DNA from: Rutidosis leptorrhynchoides
Taxonomy: Eukaryota; Streptophyta; Magnoliopsida; Asterales; Asteraceae
DNA: 64,000 nucleotides
Direction: 5' to 3'
Assembly: GCF_046630445.1 (NCBI RefSeq)
Contig: NC_092333.1
Location: forward strand, 105,717,001 to 105,781,000
Notes under the pieces: model-generated
Database searches by the model: none
What the model was told of the DNA's origin: nothing
What the model saw: only the letters and a program-made list of their open reading frames with translations
Shown: positions 24,106-38,270 of the stretch, one piece after another
How the letters are laid out: every line of letters starts with the position of its first letter
Numbering within the stretch: position 1 is the stretch's first letter
Program-made: the position numbers and the translations under genes

Positions 24106-25056
24106 GTAAGTATTGTGAATATACAAATATTATCGTTATTCTTCATTAAATGTAACTACAAATATTAACTTTTAATTTCGGGGAGTCGTGAATATACATA
24201 CACTAACTTATATAAGGTAAGAAACACATTATTATTAATTAATTAATTATTATTATTATTAATTATTAATTATTAATCCATCCTATATACTAAAACACAC
24301 TCATGATTGTGTAGTTTTAGTATAAAAAAATTGTAGTTTTGAATTTGTGTTCACACTATAATATTTTATTTTATTTTTGTTACTTCAACATCTGTTTCTT
24401 TTATTATTATTATTATTATTAATCCTATAATATTTTATTTTATTTTTGTTATCTCAAGATTTGTTTTTTCTGATTTATTAATATTACTATATACCCCGTA
24501 ATAATTAACAAGTTAAAGTTACTTTATACATTGCGGAAAATATATCCATTTGCATCCTTAATTTTTCTTAAAAATCAGGGGATAAATCTCAATCCTTGAA
24601 TCAATATAATCAATGACTAGGATTAAAAACGCAGGACAATAACATGTGATTGGATCTTACAATCACATGTGATTGGATCTTACAATCACATGTGATTGTA
24701 CAGATCTCAAACTAAATTAAAGATTCAAATGAATATATTTCTCATTACATTATTCTCTCATCTCTCATATTTTAATTTTATGGTATTTAGTTGGATAATA
24801 TCATATTATTTGTCCGATTCTATACATAGCTGAATGTATTCTCTTTCGCCGCAGCAGCGCGCGGCCAGCCCTTTACTCGTTATTTACATTATAGGTATTG
24901 CGTGTCTTTTAGTACACCATTCGTCTTATAAAAAGTATTTGATTTAACTTTTTATTGAATTTAATATACATTAATGAATTGTAAAATTTATTCCTCATTT
25001 AATGTTATTATACAAAGTAACTAATAAATTAATTATTATATTTAATGTTAAATTTC
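24106..25056. other. AT-rich spacer, no gene seen
   Basis: Low-complexity TTA/AAT stretches (24230-24275, 24400-24425) and a short tandem repeat (24642-24700). No ORF with family resemblance. The palindromic GCGCGC patch CGCAGCAGCGCGCGGCC at about 24850 stands out in composition only. Confidence 0.6.
24642..24700. repeat. 23-bp tandem repeat with a palindromic core
   Basis: About 2.6 copies of a unit containing ACATGTGATTGGATCTTAC. Each junction creates AATCACATGTGATT, a perfect 14-bp palindrome. Confidence 0.85.
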
Positions 25057-25059
25057 TTA

Positions 25060-25734
25060 GAGCGCTCCCAATGGAGAAGTTCCTCCATCTAAGTCCTCAG
25101 CGGCACATCAGCGGCACATCAGCGGCACATCAGCACTTCCTTCCCACTTCTTTCCGAGGACTAAACTCAGGACAAAACACTCCCAACCATGACACACCTT
25201 CCTTCCCTTTTTATTTTAATTTTTTATTATTATTTTTTTCAAAAATAAAATTAAAAACACTTTTCTTATTATTTATTACTGATATTATAATATATATAAA
25301 ACTTAAAAATTAATTTGATTAAATATTTAATAAATAAAATAAAATATCTAGAAAAGCACTCTGTAACATCAATGTTAGCCAAATTTTATGGGACCCACCA
25401 TTAAAATATAATAAAAAAATTATCAAACATCTTCATCTTCAACCCATTCTACATTTTCCTGAAACCATTCCATCTTCCTCCCACTTACACACTTGCAGAT
25501 CCATTCTACTCCTACACTTGGTTAAAACTCAAAAATGAAACAAATAAATAAAAAAAAGGAAAAAGAAAATCACTAACCTGTCTTCGTCCGTCCAGAAATA
25601 TTTCACCAAAGCACGAAGAGATGGGCGACGAGCTGGGCGGTGGTCTGGGCGGTGGCCTGGGCGAGCCGCTGCCAACGGCGCCCAGGTGGGCGAGCTTCTG
25701 GGCGAGCTTCTGGGCGGTTCCGATGGGAGAAGCC
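25060..25734. mobile_element. Harbinger-like non-autonomous element (675 bp), TSD TTA
   Basis: Imperfect terminal inverted repeats GAGCGCTCCCAATGGAG (25060) and, reading inward from 25734 on the other strand, GGCTTCTCCCATCGGAAC. TTA is duplicated at 25057-25059 and 25735-25737, the usual TWA target of PIF/Harbinger elements. Inside are three copies of AGCGGCACATC (25100-25133) and, near the right end, repeated GGGCGAGCTTCT and CTGGGCGGTGG, making a GC-rich block at 25610-25725. There is no transposase, so it would need one in trans. Confidence 0.65.
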
Positions 25735-26395
25735 TTATAATAAAAATGACATAATTGAAACTTCATTGATTTTTTATTATTATTTAAAATAAGTGAAAAT
25801 GATTCTAAAATAAATAAAAAATACTAAGGTGAACAGTTTTTATAAGATGGAAGGAATAATCAACTAAGGTTGTGTGGGCTTTGTTTCACCCGAGCAAAAA
25901 TTAAACTAAAATGATTTTAAGAAAACAAATAATTATGAAAATACACATATGTATAAATATTTAAAGGTTATTCTCCACCGGTAAAATGTTAAATCTAATA
26001 TACTCCGTATCTTTTTAATATGCATACGGGACGGGATGGTTGACTTTAAAAAATGTACTGTATTAGACTACTCACAACGGGAATGTCGTTGGGCCGTCGT
26101 TCGGCTGTCCCACCAATGGCGTTGTTGCTAGTAGCCGCCGTTGGGGCGTCGTTGGGGTGTCGTCGAACATTATGCGGTTTTAAGCAATAGCGAAGGACGG
26201 AGTGTTTGAATAAAAAAAAATACAAAAAACTAGCCTTTGGGTTTACAAAGATTATTTTCTTTTCTATTTTTTAATTACAAAATTTATATTTACAAAATTT
26301 ATATCTATATAAACACTACTTTTTTTCACTCATTCACACTACTACAAACTATCACTCAATATTACAGACAATTTATTTTTTAAAAATACGTTCGA

Positions 26396-26690
26396 GAATG
26401 GATTAAGGCGATCAATATTATGAAGAGGATTTTGCAATTGCAAATGCGTATAATTCACTGCAAGCACTCGATTATATCGATTTTTTATAACAAGATGAAG
26501 CCGAACAAGAAGTGGTTTCTATACCGAGAGCTCCTAGAAGACATTTTCCACGAGATCGAAGGAAAAGAGCAAAATGTTCAAAGATTATTTTTCTGACACG
26601 CCCACATTTCCAGAGAGCAAGTATTTATTTATCCGTATATGTCGAGGTATACACAGAAATGCAATATTCACAGTTGTAATCCAAATACAA
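26396..26690 (+). pseudogene. Harbinger-type transposase N-terminal fragment
   Basis: Frame fragments from ATG 26397: MD, a stop, GDQYYEEDFAIANAYNSLQALDYIDFL, then QDEAEQEVVSIPRAPRRHFPRDR. After a frame change comes MFKDYFSDTPTFPESKY followed by FIRICRGIH. The phrases R-R-x-x-x-P-R-D-R, DYF-D-P-F-P-E-S-K and the later FLRI-GI resemble the N-terminus of plant HARBI1-like nucleases. Between ESK and FIRIC about 10 residues (RRRFRMS...) appear deleted. The catalytic DDE part is absent. The assignment is from remembered family features. Confidence 0.55.
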
Positions 26691-26699
26691 AGAAATGCG

Positions 26700-27000
26700 A
26701 TTTTCACGCTCGATTAAGGTTTCTTTGACTCCGTCCCACTGATCGTCGGTACGGAGAATTGAGATTCTGGATCATAGTCATCTTCAAAGTAGTAGATGTA
26801 TGTGTATTCAAACGGAACCTTTTCTTTCAGAAACAATTCAAGGTCCAATATACTAACAATTCAAGGTCCAATATACTTCTTCGAACTCTACTTTCGTACA
26901 CCGGGTATAATCGTAATCTTTGTAATCATTACAAAATTGACCTCCGAAGTAGACAGAAATTGTGATTGTCATTGGTGGCCCAATCAACATTTTTGAAAGA
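26700..27000 (-). pseudogene. Possible PB1-like (MuDR N-terminal type) fragment
   Basis: The minus strand reads MTITISVYFGGQF (about 26980-26940), TKVEFEEVYW (about 26890) and, past a duplicated 22-bp stretch (26838-26875, phrase CAATTCAAGGTCCAATATAC twice), KVPFEYTYIYYFEDDYDPESQFS (about 26820-26755). The [VY]-x-[FY]-G-G-x-F start and the following Y/F-rich acidic stretch recall the PB1-like domain found upstream of Mutator-type transposases in plants. A Mutator-type fragment inside Harbinger-like termini would be a capture. The evidence is thin. Confidence 0.3.
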
Positions 27001-27583
27001 TTTAAATGTGTTTTGAATTTGAGTTGGGAAAACGAAGTGTGTGTTTGATTTAAATTTGAGTTGGAGTATTTATAGATGAAATATAGTGGTTTTACCAAAA
27101 ACAATTAAATAAATATAGCCGTTATCAAGCCGTTTAAACAACGGTTGAAAAACTAGCCGTTTGAAGTTTAAATTATTAATAATAAATAATAATCATAATC
27201 ATAAAAATAAAAAATTAAATATTAAAAAGTGGGGCCAATGTCTTTGTATGACAGGTGTCATGGATATTAAGGAGTGTGATAGGTTAAGTCTTAGGAAGAA
27301 ACTGCTGAGGTAGCGCTGATGTGGCACACGTGTCTATCTTTGACAGGTGTCATGGTTGTGAACAGTCTTAGATACCTTGTAAAATTTAGGTTGTACATGG
27401 TTTACCAATCTTTAAGTGTTCGTGTGTTGCTACGTATTTTTATTTTTTTACAAGCTTATTATTTTTATTTAAATAAAAAAATAAGAACACGCTAAACTCC
27501 TTTTATTTGAAAGATCACGCGGTAAACTCCTTGTGGTTTGTGTGGGTCCCGTTTCATCTGGGCACCTCATTTTAGTTTCTAAC

Positions 27584-28300
27584 TAGTTCGGACCGGCCCG
27601 CGCCATGCGGCGGGGGCTTTCGGGCTGCGTATTCATATTTAACGTAGCGTTGTGTATTTATATAGGGGAACACGGCCCATGTGTTATGCGCCGTTTTAGA
27701 TGTCGTTGTGTTAAACGTTTTTTAAAAAGTATCCGTTTCGAACGTAGTTAGTTTTATTTTGTTCAATAAATTTTTTCGAGTGTAACGGTGCTGTCGGAAA
27801 AATTTAACTCGCGGCGAACAGAAAGATACGCGCTGTCGTTGTGTTTAGCGTTTTTTAAAAAGTGTCCAATTCGAACGTGGTTAGTTTCGTTTTGTTCATA
27901 AAATTATTTTGAGTCTGACGCTGCCGTCGAAAAAAATTAACTCGTGGCAAGCGGGAAAATACGGGTTGTCGTTGTGTTTAACGTTTTTTTTAAAATTTGT
28001 CCGTTTTGTTTATAGTTAGTCCCGTTGGGTTCGTAAGATTTTTTCGAGTTGAACGGTGGTCTCGAAAAAATTTAACTCGCACCGAGCGAGAAGATAGGGC
28101 CCGTTATAAATTCGGGTGGAATTAATTTGTTTTAATTTAATAAAATTATATATTTACACTTTTAACCCCTGAAAAAGTGTAAACTTGAGGGGCCTTTGTG
28201 TAAATATAACCGAAGTTGGGGAACTGTTTGTAATGTTAACGCAAACTCAAAACTACAATCCGATATAACTGGAACGACACACGTCACCACCACTTTGAGT
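27584..28300 (-). mobile_element. Helitron-like element end with three 133-bp tandem repeats
   Basis: On the minus strand the element ends with a GC hairpin (CCCGC...GCGGG, 27598-27615) about a dozen bases before CTAG and a following T at 27584. This is the 3' signature of plant Helitrons (hairpin, then CTRR, insertion between A and T). Internally, three tandem units of 133 bp start at 27701, 27834 and 27967, each opening TGTCGTTGTGTT. They carry TTTTTTCGAGT and AATTTAACTCG phrases that form short inverted repeats within each unit. I did not find a convincing 5' TC end; the right limit is placed before the TATAA repeat. No Rep/helicase is present. Confidence 0.5.
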
Positions 28301-28370
28301 ATAATATAATATAATATAATATAATATAATATAATATAATATAATATAATATAATATAATATAATATAAG
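28300..28370. repeat. (TATAA)n pentanucleotide repeat
   Basis: About 14 copies of ATAAT/TATAA. Confidence 0.95.
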
Positions 28371-30518
28371 TATTAATTATAAGTTTTAACTATATATGAC
28401 AATAGATCGGGTGAGCCTATATTCATATTCATATTAATTAATTTTTAAAATCCATATCTATATCTATATCCATTTAATTTTTAAAATCCATCCATATTCA
28501 TATCCATTGTATGAAGCAGATAAACGGATGACCGTTGGAAGTCAAAATTTTTAAATATTATGAAATAAAATCATCAAAGTATTCTTAACAAAGATATATA
28601 ATATATGCAAGATACACAAATTTAATACTATTCACATAATTGTATCTTTACAATCTATATATTCGATAGCATTTTAATAGTTTATAATGTACATATATAA
28701 GGATATGTAAATTTAAACGCATATATTTAAGTAAAATATGTGTATATTTATATGTATATATGTATTTCGGGTGATAAATAGATATATCAATGGATGAAAA
28801 ATTATCATTCATACTCGATCCACTAATATTTCACATCATCCATATCCATATCTATTTATCATCAATTTGAATCATCTATATTCATCTAAATGAATCGAAT
28901 CTAATAGATATCCGATGAATCGGACATTCATTATAATCCCTAGTTGTAACTCTACTAGTCATCGTTTTTCAAAAAATAGGAATCAGAAGAAAATTAAAAT
29001 CAGACTTGAGTTTGATGTGTAAATAAAGGACATGGTGATAGTCACGTGCCGGTCCACGAGCGTGAATTAGATGCCTAAATGTCGGTGACCAACTTGATTC
29101 GGATTTAACTAAACATAAATCGCGGCAATCTGTTCGGAGTCCACATGATGATTCTGTTAAAAATCACTCCATAATGTTTTATTTTTATTTTTTGATCTGT
29201 ACTACATAGAAGCACTAGAAATCCTAAAAACTCTAAACTAACAATTGGACACGGACTAACAATTGGACACGGACTATACTAAACATGACTAATCATAATC
29301 TCTAGTCTAACATTCACTACAGTTCGAACGTCAAAATCGCAAAAGTTCGAACTGAGAAAAAAAAAACAAATATGAAATTAAAAAATGCAAACATTTTTTT
29401 ATCTTATTTGTTGCATTAAGTAACATGATATTCGTTTATAGGTTTGCATATTTTGACGGATTCCCTTTTTTCGTACTCTTATTTTATTAAGTTGTAGCTT
29501 GGCCTGCTTAAGGATCAAGTACTGCTTTGGTATGCAACTTTTGTGGACGATAAAATATTCTTTAATGTTGTAAACAAGAATTTTAACTATATTCTTTTTT
29601 TCGGGGTTTGAAACCTAGTAAAAAATAGGCAACTTATTTCCACGATGATAAATTTAGGGTTAAAAGTTAAAAGACAAAATATATACTACATTTGTGAAAA
29701 AATACCGTTAAAAAGATAGCTATGCAAAAATATTAGACAAAAAAATGGAGAACTTACTGCAGAAGATCATAGACTTAGATTAAAGGTTTTTTTCGTTCAT
29801 GCTTGGAATAAAAAATGCAGAAGCTCACTAATACAAATAAAGATAAGTAAATGTGATGAAAGGCTTATTTAGACGTGTTTTTGAACACATCTAGAGATAG
29901 AGCATGTCTAATTGCTTAATGTTATGTAGAGCGGTCCTAAAACCGGTTTAAAAACCATATGTAGACGTGATATTAACTTTTAGGCGCGTACTAATCGATA
30001 TTAATTTTGACGTGTCAACTAGTCTTTTTATATCCCCTTAACACGTCTAAATGATTACCTTTTCCAGATTTGAATTGCGGCAATTGGGCTATATATACAC
30101 CTGTTTCCAAACATCGGTCTTTAATAAAATTTTTTTAATAAATTTTAATATAATATAAATTATAAATATTTAATTAAAATTAAATTGAGATGCATAAAAT
30201 ATTAATTGATTTAAGGTGTACTGTTTTGGTAGTTACTAAATCATGTATTTTCAAATGTTTACAGGTAGTGTCAGGAATTGTTTTCAAGAATATAAGTCAA
30301 CCGTGATTGTATATTATGCGATGGAATAAATAAATTTCTGCCATTACATACACTTGACGCTTGTTCGTATTAATGAAAACGCGTTAATTAAAAGTTACAT
30401 TATTATTTCTTAATTTTTAATGCATACTGCAAGAGAATGCAGTAATGAACAAAATCATCAAGATTCTTCCATATTCACACATAATATTTCAAAGGTTTCA
30501 ATATAATTACCAAATATA
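28371..30518. other. AT-rich spacer, no gene seen
   Basis: Low-complexity CATATCCATATC / TCCATATTCATAT phrases (28410-28510, 28800-28900) and a two-copy tandem AACAATTGGACACGGACT (29239-29276). A moderately GC-richer patch at 29870-30060 contains TTAGACGTG and ACACGTCTAAAT in opposite orientations. No coding potential recognised. Confidence 0.6.
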
Positions 30519-30520
30519 TA

Positions 30521-30775
30521 CTCCATTCGTTCCAAAATAATTGTCCTGTTTTGACTTTTTGAGTCTTTTTTTTTCTACTTTGACTTTAAATATCTTTCTT
30601 CGTGTTATATAATATTGAATGAAAGTTATACCAAATGAAAACACATTCGAAAATCAATCTATTCATATAAATTTCATCAAATATTCTATAGTAAAAATCA
30701 AGAAATATTTAAAGTCAAAACTTAATAATTTGACTTTGAAAAGTCCAACAGGACAATTATTTTGGGACGGATGAA

Positions 30776-30776
<1 letters not shown>
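30521..30776. mobile_element. Stowaway-like MITE (256 bp), TSD TA
   Basis: Terminal inverted repeats CTCCATTCGTTCCAAAATAA (from 30521) and, inverted from 30776, CTTCATCCGTCCCAAAATAA, extending into AATTGTCCTGTT on both sides. They match the CTCC-TCCGT-CC start of plant Stowaway MITEs (Tc1/mariner-derived), and TA is duplicated on each side. The right copy of TA has grown into the (TA)n tract 30777-30842. No coding capacity. Confidence 0.9.

Positions 30777-30842
<66 letters not shown>
30777..30842. repeat. (TA)n microsatellite at a MITE edge
   Basis: About 33 TA units immediately after the Stowaway right end. Confidence 0.95.
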
Positions 30843-30847
<5 letters not shown>

Positions 30848-30849
<2 letters not shown>

Positions 30850-31625
30850 TAGTTAAATGACTCGTGGAACCACATGTTTGTTTAAACGAAACAGTTTAAT
30901 GATATGTTTTAGATATTAAGTGAACGTAAATGCTAAAGTTATTTAGTTTAATAACCCGTGGAACCACCGAGTCCGACTAAGAAACTCATCAGTTGAACAT
31001 TTCACAAAACACCTAAAATGCATAACGAGAGATAATATTGGTTGTCATTTTATTTTAAAAGTGTAAATTAAAATATAAATTTAGAATTGGTTTCCTTCTG
31101 CCTAGCTTTTATACCTTCTCGTACTCAATTTAAAATAATTAATTAAAATAATTCATAATTATGTAAATTTTAATAATTAGAATAATTATTAATAAGATTT
31201 AATAATAATAATTAATTAATAAGATTTAATTTTAATTCAAGATTATTTAGATTGATGACATCACCTACCATGCTTAGATTTTTTACTTTTTCTTTTTGAT
31301 TTTTTCTTAACAAATTAATTAGCCTAATAATGACATCACAACTCAACTTTTTAACGAATTGATACAATTGAATAAACAACTCAACTTCAAACTGAAATTG
31401 TAGCACAATTAAATAGACAGTTCAACCTTTTGGTGAAAGTTTGATACAAATTAATAGACAACTCAACTTTTTAGCGAAAGTATGGTACAACTGAATAGAC
31501 AACTAAAATTTAAAGCAAATGTGTTGTACAACTGAATAAACAACTCAACATTTTAGCAAAAGTGTGATACAATTAAATAAACAACATAAATTTTTACCGA
31601 TAGTGTGGTACTACATTAGATAATT
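30848..31625 (-). mobile_element. Helitron-like 3' end with ~52-bp degenerate tandem repeats
   Basis: Minus strand GTGGTTCCACGAGTCATTTAACTAG followed by T at 30848: a 4-bp-stem hairpin, then CTAG 11-12 bases later, a Helitron-type 3' end. A second, similar phrase ACCCGTGGAACCACCGAGTC lies at 30955-30975. At 31345-31620 about six degenerate ~52-bp units share CAACTGAATAGACAACTCAA and AGCGAAAGTGTGGTAC. No coding sequence; the other end is undefined. Confidence 0.4.

Positions 31626-33998
<2,373 letters not shown>

Positions 33999-34032
<34 letters not shown>
33999..34032. repeat. (TA)n microsatellite
   Basis: About 16 TA units between the foldback element and the Helitron-like sequence. Confidence 0.93.
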
Positions 34033-34035
<3 letters not shown>

Positions 34036-34420
34036 GTTTTTGAGCCCGTGCGTTGCATGGGTGTGTAAAAAACCGTGCAAAAAAATGTAATTTGCAGTTT
34101 AGATTGGTATATAAATAGTGATACTAAAAAAATAGATTAAGTATAATTATTATTTAAGAATCTGTGGTGTCGACAAATTTTTAAAATTCTTTTGAGTTTA
34201 AGATCCCGTGGTGTTGACAAATTTTAAAAGTGTTGTTAGTAACTTAACGTTTACAATTTTTTTTTTATTTCTCACAATTAATATCTTTTTTATTATTCTT
34301 TTGAGTTTAAGAGCCCGTTGTGTTGGTTTTAGAGCCCGTGCATTGGACGGTGGTAAAATATTTTACAATTATTATATACAATTATTTTTTGAATAAAGAC
34401 ACATTTCTTTTGAGTTTAAG
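34033..34420 (-). mobile_element. Helitron-like repeat sequence, left part
   Basis: Repeated phrases GAGCCCGTGCGTTGCATGGG (34044), AGATCCCGTGGTGTTGACAAATT (34200) and AGAGCCCGTGCATTGGACGG (34330), linked by TTTTGAGTTTAAG. Inverted, CCCATGCAACGCACGGGCTC followed by AAAAACTAC resembles a hairpin plus CTRR-type end with one base off. It continues at 37851 after the solo LTR. The same family appears at 44505-45300. Confidence 0.4.
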
Positions 34421-36959
34421 TGTCACACCCCTAAATAGGGTCAGGGGTATTTGTGACCATTCATATCATAACACAGTTGTATAAACGAGAACGACTTTAA
34501 ATGAGACGTTTTGAATAAAACATTTATTAATAAAACAGCGGAAGCATTAAAAGTTTTACATCAAATTCAAACTGAAATAATAATAATAGTCTTAATGCAA
34601 AGTAAATGTAATGAAATGAAGACTCCATGTAGCAGCATTCAATTCATCAAGTAGCACTCATGGCAATCATCTTATTCGTCACCTGAGACAAAACATGCTT
34701 AAAGTGTCAACCAAAAAGGTTGAGTGAAATTCATAGGTTTATATAATATGCATTAGACCACAAGATTTAGTTTAAAGTTGATTGATACCAAACATATCAA
34801 TCTAAAAGTGTTGCTGAAGTTTGTAATATCGCGACTAAACAAAAGTTACCTCGTGACACCTTGTTATTCAGTGTCGTTGAATCATTATTATGTAACCAAA
34901 GACCAACTGTCAAATGGTTAGAGACGTTACTCTCAATAGGCCTATTCACAATAATTAAGTTTGACTTTTATACGCAGCAATTGACGATATTATGGTGAGG
35001 ATTTGCATGAATCAAAGCATGACAGTATAATAACATTTGAGTACTTGTGTCTAAATGTAAAACAGTTATAAAGCAAGCATGTGTCTCACCCCAAAAGTTA
35101 TAAACAGTTTAATAAATAGTAAAAGTGGGGCTATGAAAATCACCTTAAATAGCATTTGAAGTATTCCACGCAAGAAAGGAAAGTAAAGCAAGTAAGTGAC
35201 CGGGATATCAACCTAGAGGTATAACGTTCGATCAGTAAATGTCTAATAGACCAAGTGTATGTTTATTAATATAATGAATTATATTAATAGTGACAGTCCA
35301 AAATAGGAAAGTTTCAACTTATGGAAAGTTTATAAGTTCAGGTTATATTCATTAGTAATACGTTGTACTACTTTACTCAAACTTCGTTGCTATCAAATAA
35401 GTCAGGAATGACCAGATGTAACCGAGGGCCCAGGACTCTTGACCAGAATCTAAGTCATGGCATTCGAGATCCACAAGCTTACCCATAAATGACAACCTAG
35501 ACATCATTCACTTACGACTGTAAGTAGCGATGAAGTTTGTATATAGTGCATGTTATCTTTAGAGTATAACCTTCACATTATGTGCGTATAGAAATATGAC
35601 ATATTGATATAATTTACTTATACAATAAATATATATTATATTAAGTTTGAATATATTTAATATTATTAATGTATTATCATTATTAATTTATTTTAAAATT
35701 AATCTTATAACAAAGTATTATAAGTTTAATTATGTAGATAGGTTAAATATATAATAATTATGTCTTACATATTTATTACAGATCTTAAATTTATCTACTA
35801 TTATTTGATTAATATAAATCTTATATTTATTATATATATCGAAATTTATATATATAAATTATCTAAATTCAAATTTATATATCAATAAATCATCTAATAA
35901 TTCTAATTAATATTTTATTGACTTCAAATCAGTAGATAATTTTTACAAAATTTTATAAAATAATCTATACAATATTACTATTTGTTTATGTATTAATTAT
36001 TATTTTCAATAATCATTTAATACTTAAAATACAAAAAAATAGGTAAATGAGTTTAAAATTATATTTTATATTTTTCTCAGTACCTACTAATCTTAATAAA
36101 CATACAAAAATTTTATAAAATATTTTTATCACGTTTTAGTATTTATTTCTAATATTGTTCTTAGTTTACATTAAATCAAAATTAATTATGTAATAAATAC
36201 CAAATCGACTTAAGTAAATTAGTTTATAATTTTTTCAGGCTTCTATATGTTTAATAAACTGAAAAAAATTATTTATGTATTTTTATTGCTGATAAACATA
36301 TTTAGTACGAATTTTGTATATCTTTTAATATATAATCAAAATTAATTATAAATAATAATCCAAAAATTCTAAAAAATCATTTTTATAACTTTCTTAAGAG
36401 TTCCTAACTATTTTCTATTCATTCTTACAGTTCTAAATAGTTTACACCAATTAATTCTATTTTTATATACATATATATAATAGTTACCGATAAAAATTTA
36501 GAGAATAAATATATAAAATAGTAAATAAATTTCAATTTCAATTCTACAATTACTTTTATGTTATATATGACCTGCGAAAATTATCTTTACACATTTTAAG
36601 TATCTACAATATTTTCTATTGATTTATTTTGTTATATATATATATATATATATATAATCCATATATGATATATATATTCTTAAATTCGTTTTTAAATAAA
36701 AAAAATATTAAATCCGTACATATAATTCATGAAAATAATTTTTATATCTAACATAATAGTTAATACTAATTATCAAGTGTTTACTTGATTTTGTTATAAT
36801 TGTTTCATATTTTCTATAATTAATATCGGCTAGTACAATAAAATAAAAAAATGTATTAAATAAAAAAAAACAAACGTAGAGAACTTACAATATTTCTCCA
36901 GAGGATTTTGAAGGTTCTCTAATTTTTTTTGTGGCAAAATTTGTGAAGATTGAGTGTAG

Positions 36960-36968
36960 TATTTATAG
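36960..36968 (-). promoter_or_regulatory. TATA box of the solo LTR
   Basis: Minus strand CTATAAATAC in the body of the LTR, upstream (in the minus sense) of a leader reading CACTCAATCTTCACAAATTT. Its position parallels the TATA box of the sister LTR at 21919-21926. Confidence 0.55.
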
Positions 36969-37079
36969 TTGGAAAAATGGATAAAGAAATAATAAAAAAA
37001 TAAAAAGAATTCCTAGTTAATTTGCAAATAGGTTTAAAAAAAAATCTACATGTCTAGTCATTTTTGGCATGTTACTAAT

Positions 37080-37410
37080 TAAAATAAGGAAAAGTAATTT
37101 TTATCTTTTTTTATTTATTAAAAGTAGATCTAAAAGTTAAAATAAGAAAAAGTAGTTTGTATCTTTGTATTTATTTATTAAAAGTAGATCTTAAAAGTTA
37201 AAATAAGAAAAAGTAGTTTGTATTTTTATTAAAAGTAAATCTTAAAAGTTAAAATAAGAAAAAGTAGTTTGTATTTTTTATTAAAAGTAGATCTTAAAAG
37301 TTAAAATAAAAAAAAAGTAGTTTGTATTTTTATTAAAAGTAAATCTTAAAAGTTAAAATAAGAAAAAGTAGTTTGTATCTTTGTATTTATTTATTAAAAG
37401 TAGATCTAGT
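37080..37410. repeat. ~55-bp degenerate tandem repeat in the solo LTR
   Basis: About six units built around TAAAAGTAGATC, TTAAAAGTTAAAATAAG and AAAAGTAGTTTGTATTTTT. Located upstream of the TATA box at 36960, so a U3 repeat. Confidence 0.85.
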
Positions 37411-37850
37411 TTTGATTTTCTTTTTTTTTAATTCTAAAAATCGTTTAATACATTTCTAAGAACATTTAACATTTTATTTTTATTTTTGTTTAATTATTAA
37501 ATACGAATTTTATATAAAAATTATTATTATATTCGGTTTTTATAATTAAAATTAAAATTTATGATTATTACTTTATAGTTTTTATTAGTTTTATAAATGT
37601 TATAATATTATTTATTATTTAGTTAATTATATATTCTATTAACTAAATAACAAAAGAAATATAAATATTATATATATTCATTGATGTAATTATGTTATAT
37701 TATATAACATAACCTTATTTATAATATTTATAATTATATTATTTATTTTAAGCGTACGTTTATTCGGTCAACGTTAAATTTATTCGTATATAACAACTCT
37801 AGGTATTTTAGTAAAATCGGAAGTCGAAAAGTGAGGGTTGTTATATTAAG

Positions 37851-38215
37851 AGCCCGTTGTGTTGGTTTTAGAGTCCGTGCGTAGGACGGTGGTGAAATAT
37901 TTTATGATTATTATATACAATTATTTTTTGAATAAAGACACTTCCGGTGAGATGTAGGTAATATAATATATTCATTAAAATCACTTAACTTTGTAAAATT
38001 ATGATAAATGTAAGCAAGATAATGAAAATAATTTGAACTTCTTATATTGTTGTACTAAGTACTCGTTCCATACTTATAAAATGGTTACATTCATAAAAGA
38101 ATACAACATAATATAAAGATTATGAAATACTGAGTAATAGATCTAATTTGAAAGCATATACGAAGTATCTATTAATTTAATATTAATTAATATATATTTT
38201 ATATAATAATAATAA
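37851..38215 (-). mobile_element. Helitron-like repeat sequence, right part
   Basis: Continues the 34033-34420 sequence after the solo LTR: AGAGTCCGTGCGTAGGACGG, then ATTATTTTTTGAATAAAGACAC also found at 34380. The segment 37960-38000 (AATATATTCATTAAAATCAC) resembles 45190-45225. It ends in AT-rich DNA where the LINE begins. Confidence 0.4.
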
Positions 38216-38270
38216 TGGGGGACTTCAAGATCGCCTATGGAGACTATTCGGCATTCAATTAACTTCGTTC

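Larger units (their letters stand above)
26066..27367 (+). mobile_element. Degenerate PIF/Harbinger-like element, TSD TTA
   Basis: Termini GACTACTCACAACGG at 26066 and, inverted from 27367, GACTGTTCACAACCA. TTA lies at 26063-26065 and 27368-27370. It carries a transposase remnant near the left end and, on the opposite strand, a decayed frame near the middle. Its 1.3 kb is less than half a normal autonomous element. GC-rich direct repeats GTCGTTGGG follow the left terminus (26086-26165). Confidence 0.65.
34421..37845 (-). mobile_element. Solo LTR (3425 bp), TSD TTAAG
   Basis: From TGTCACACCCC at 34421 to GGTTGTTATA at 37845, flanked by TTAAG at 34416-34420 and 37846-37850. Same family as 14785-22518. 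The host Helitron-like sequence continues across it (GAGTTTAAG then AGCCCGTTGTGTTGG). A minus-strand TATA box CTATAAATA lies at 36968-36960. About 37080-37410 holds six or so ~55-bp degenerate tandem copies of AAAAGTAGATCTTAAAAGTT...AAAAAGTAGTTTGTAT on the U3 side. No internal region survives. Confidence 0.9.

Noticed and set aside
25512-25766. Pro-rich minus ORF over the GC-rich block
   Set aside because: Explained by GGGCGG-type repeats at the end of a Harbinger-like non-autonomous element; no domain.
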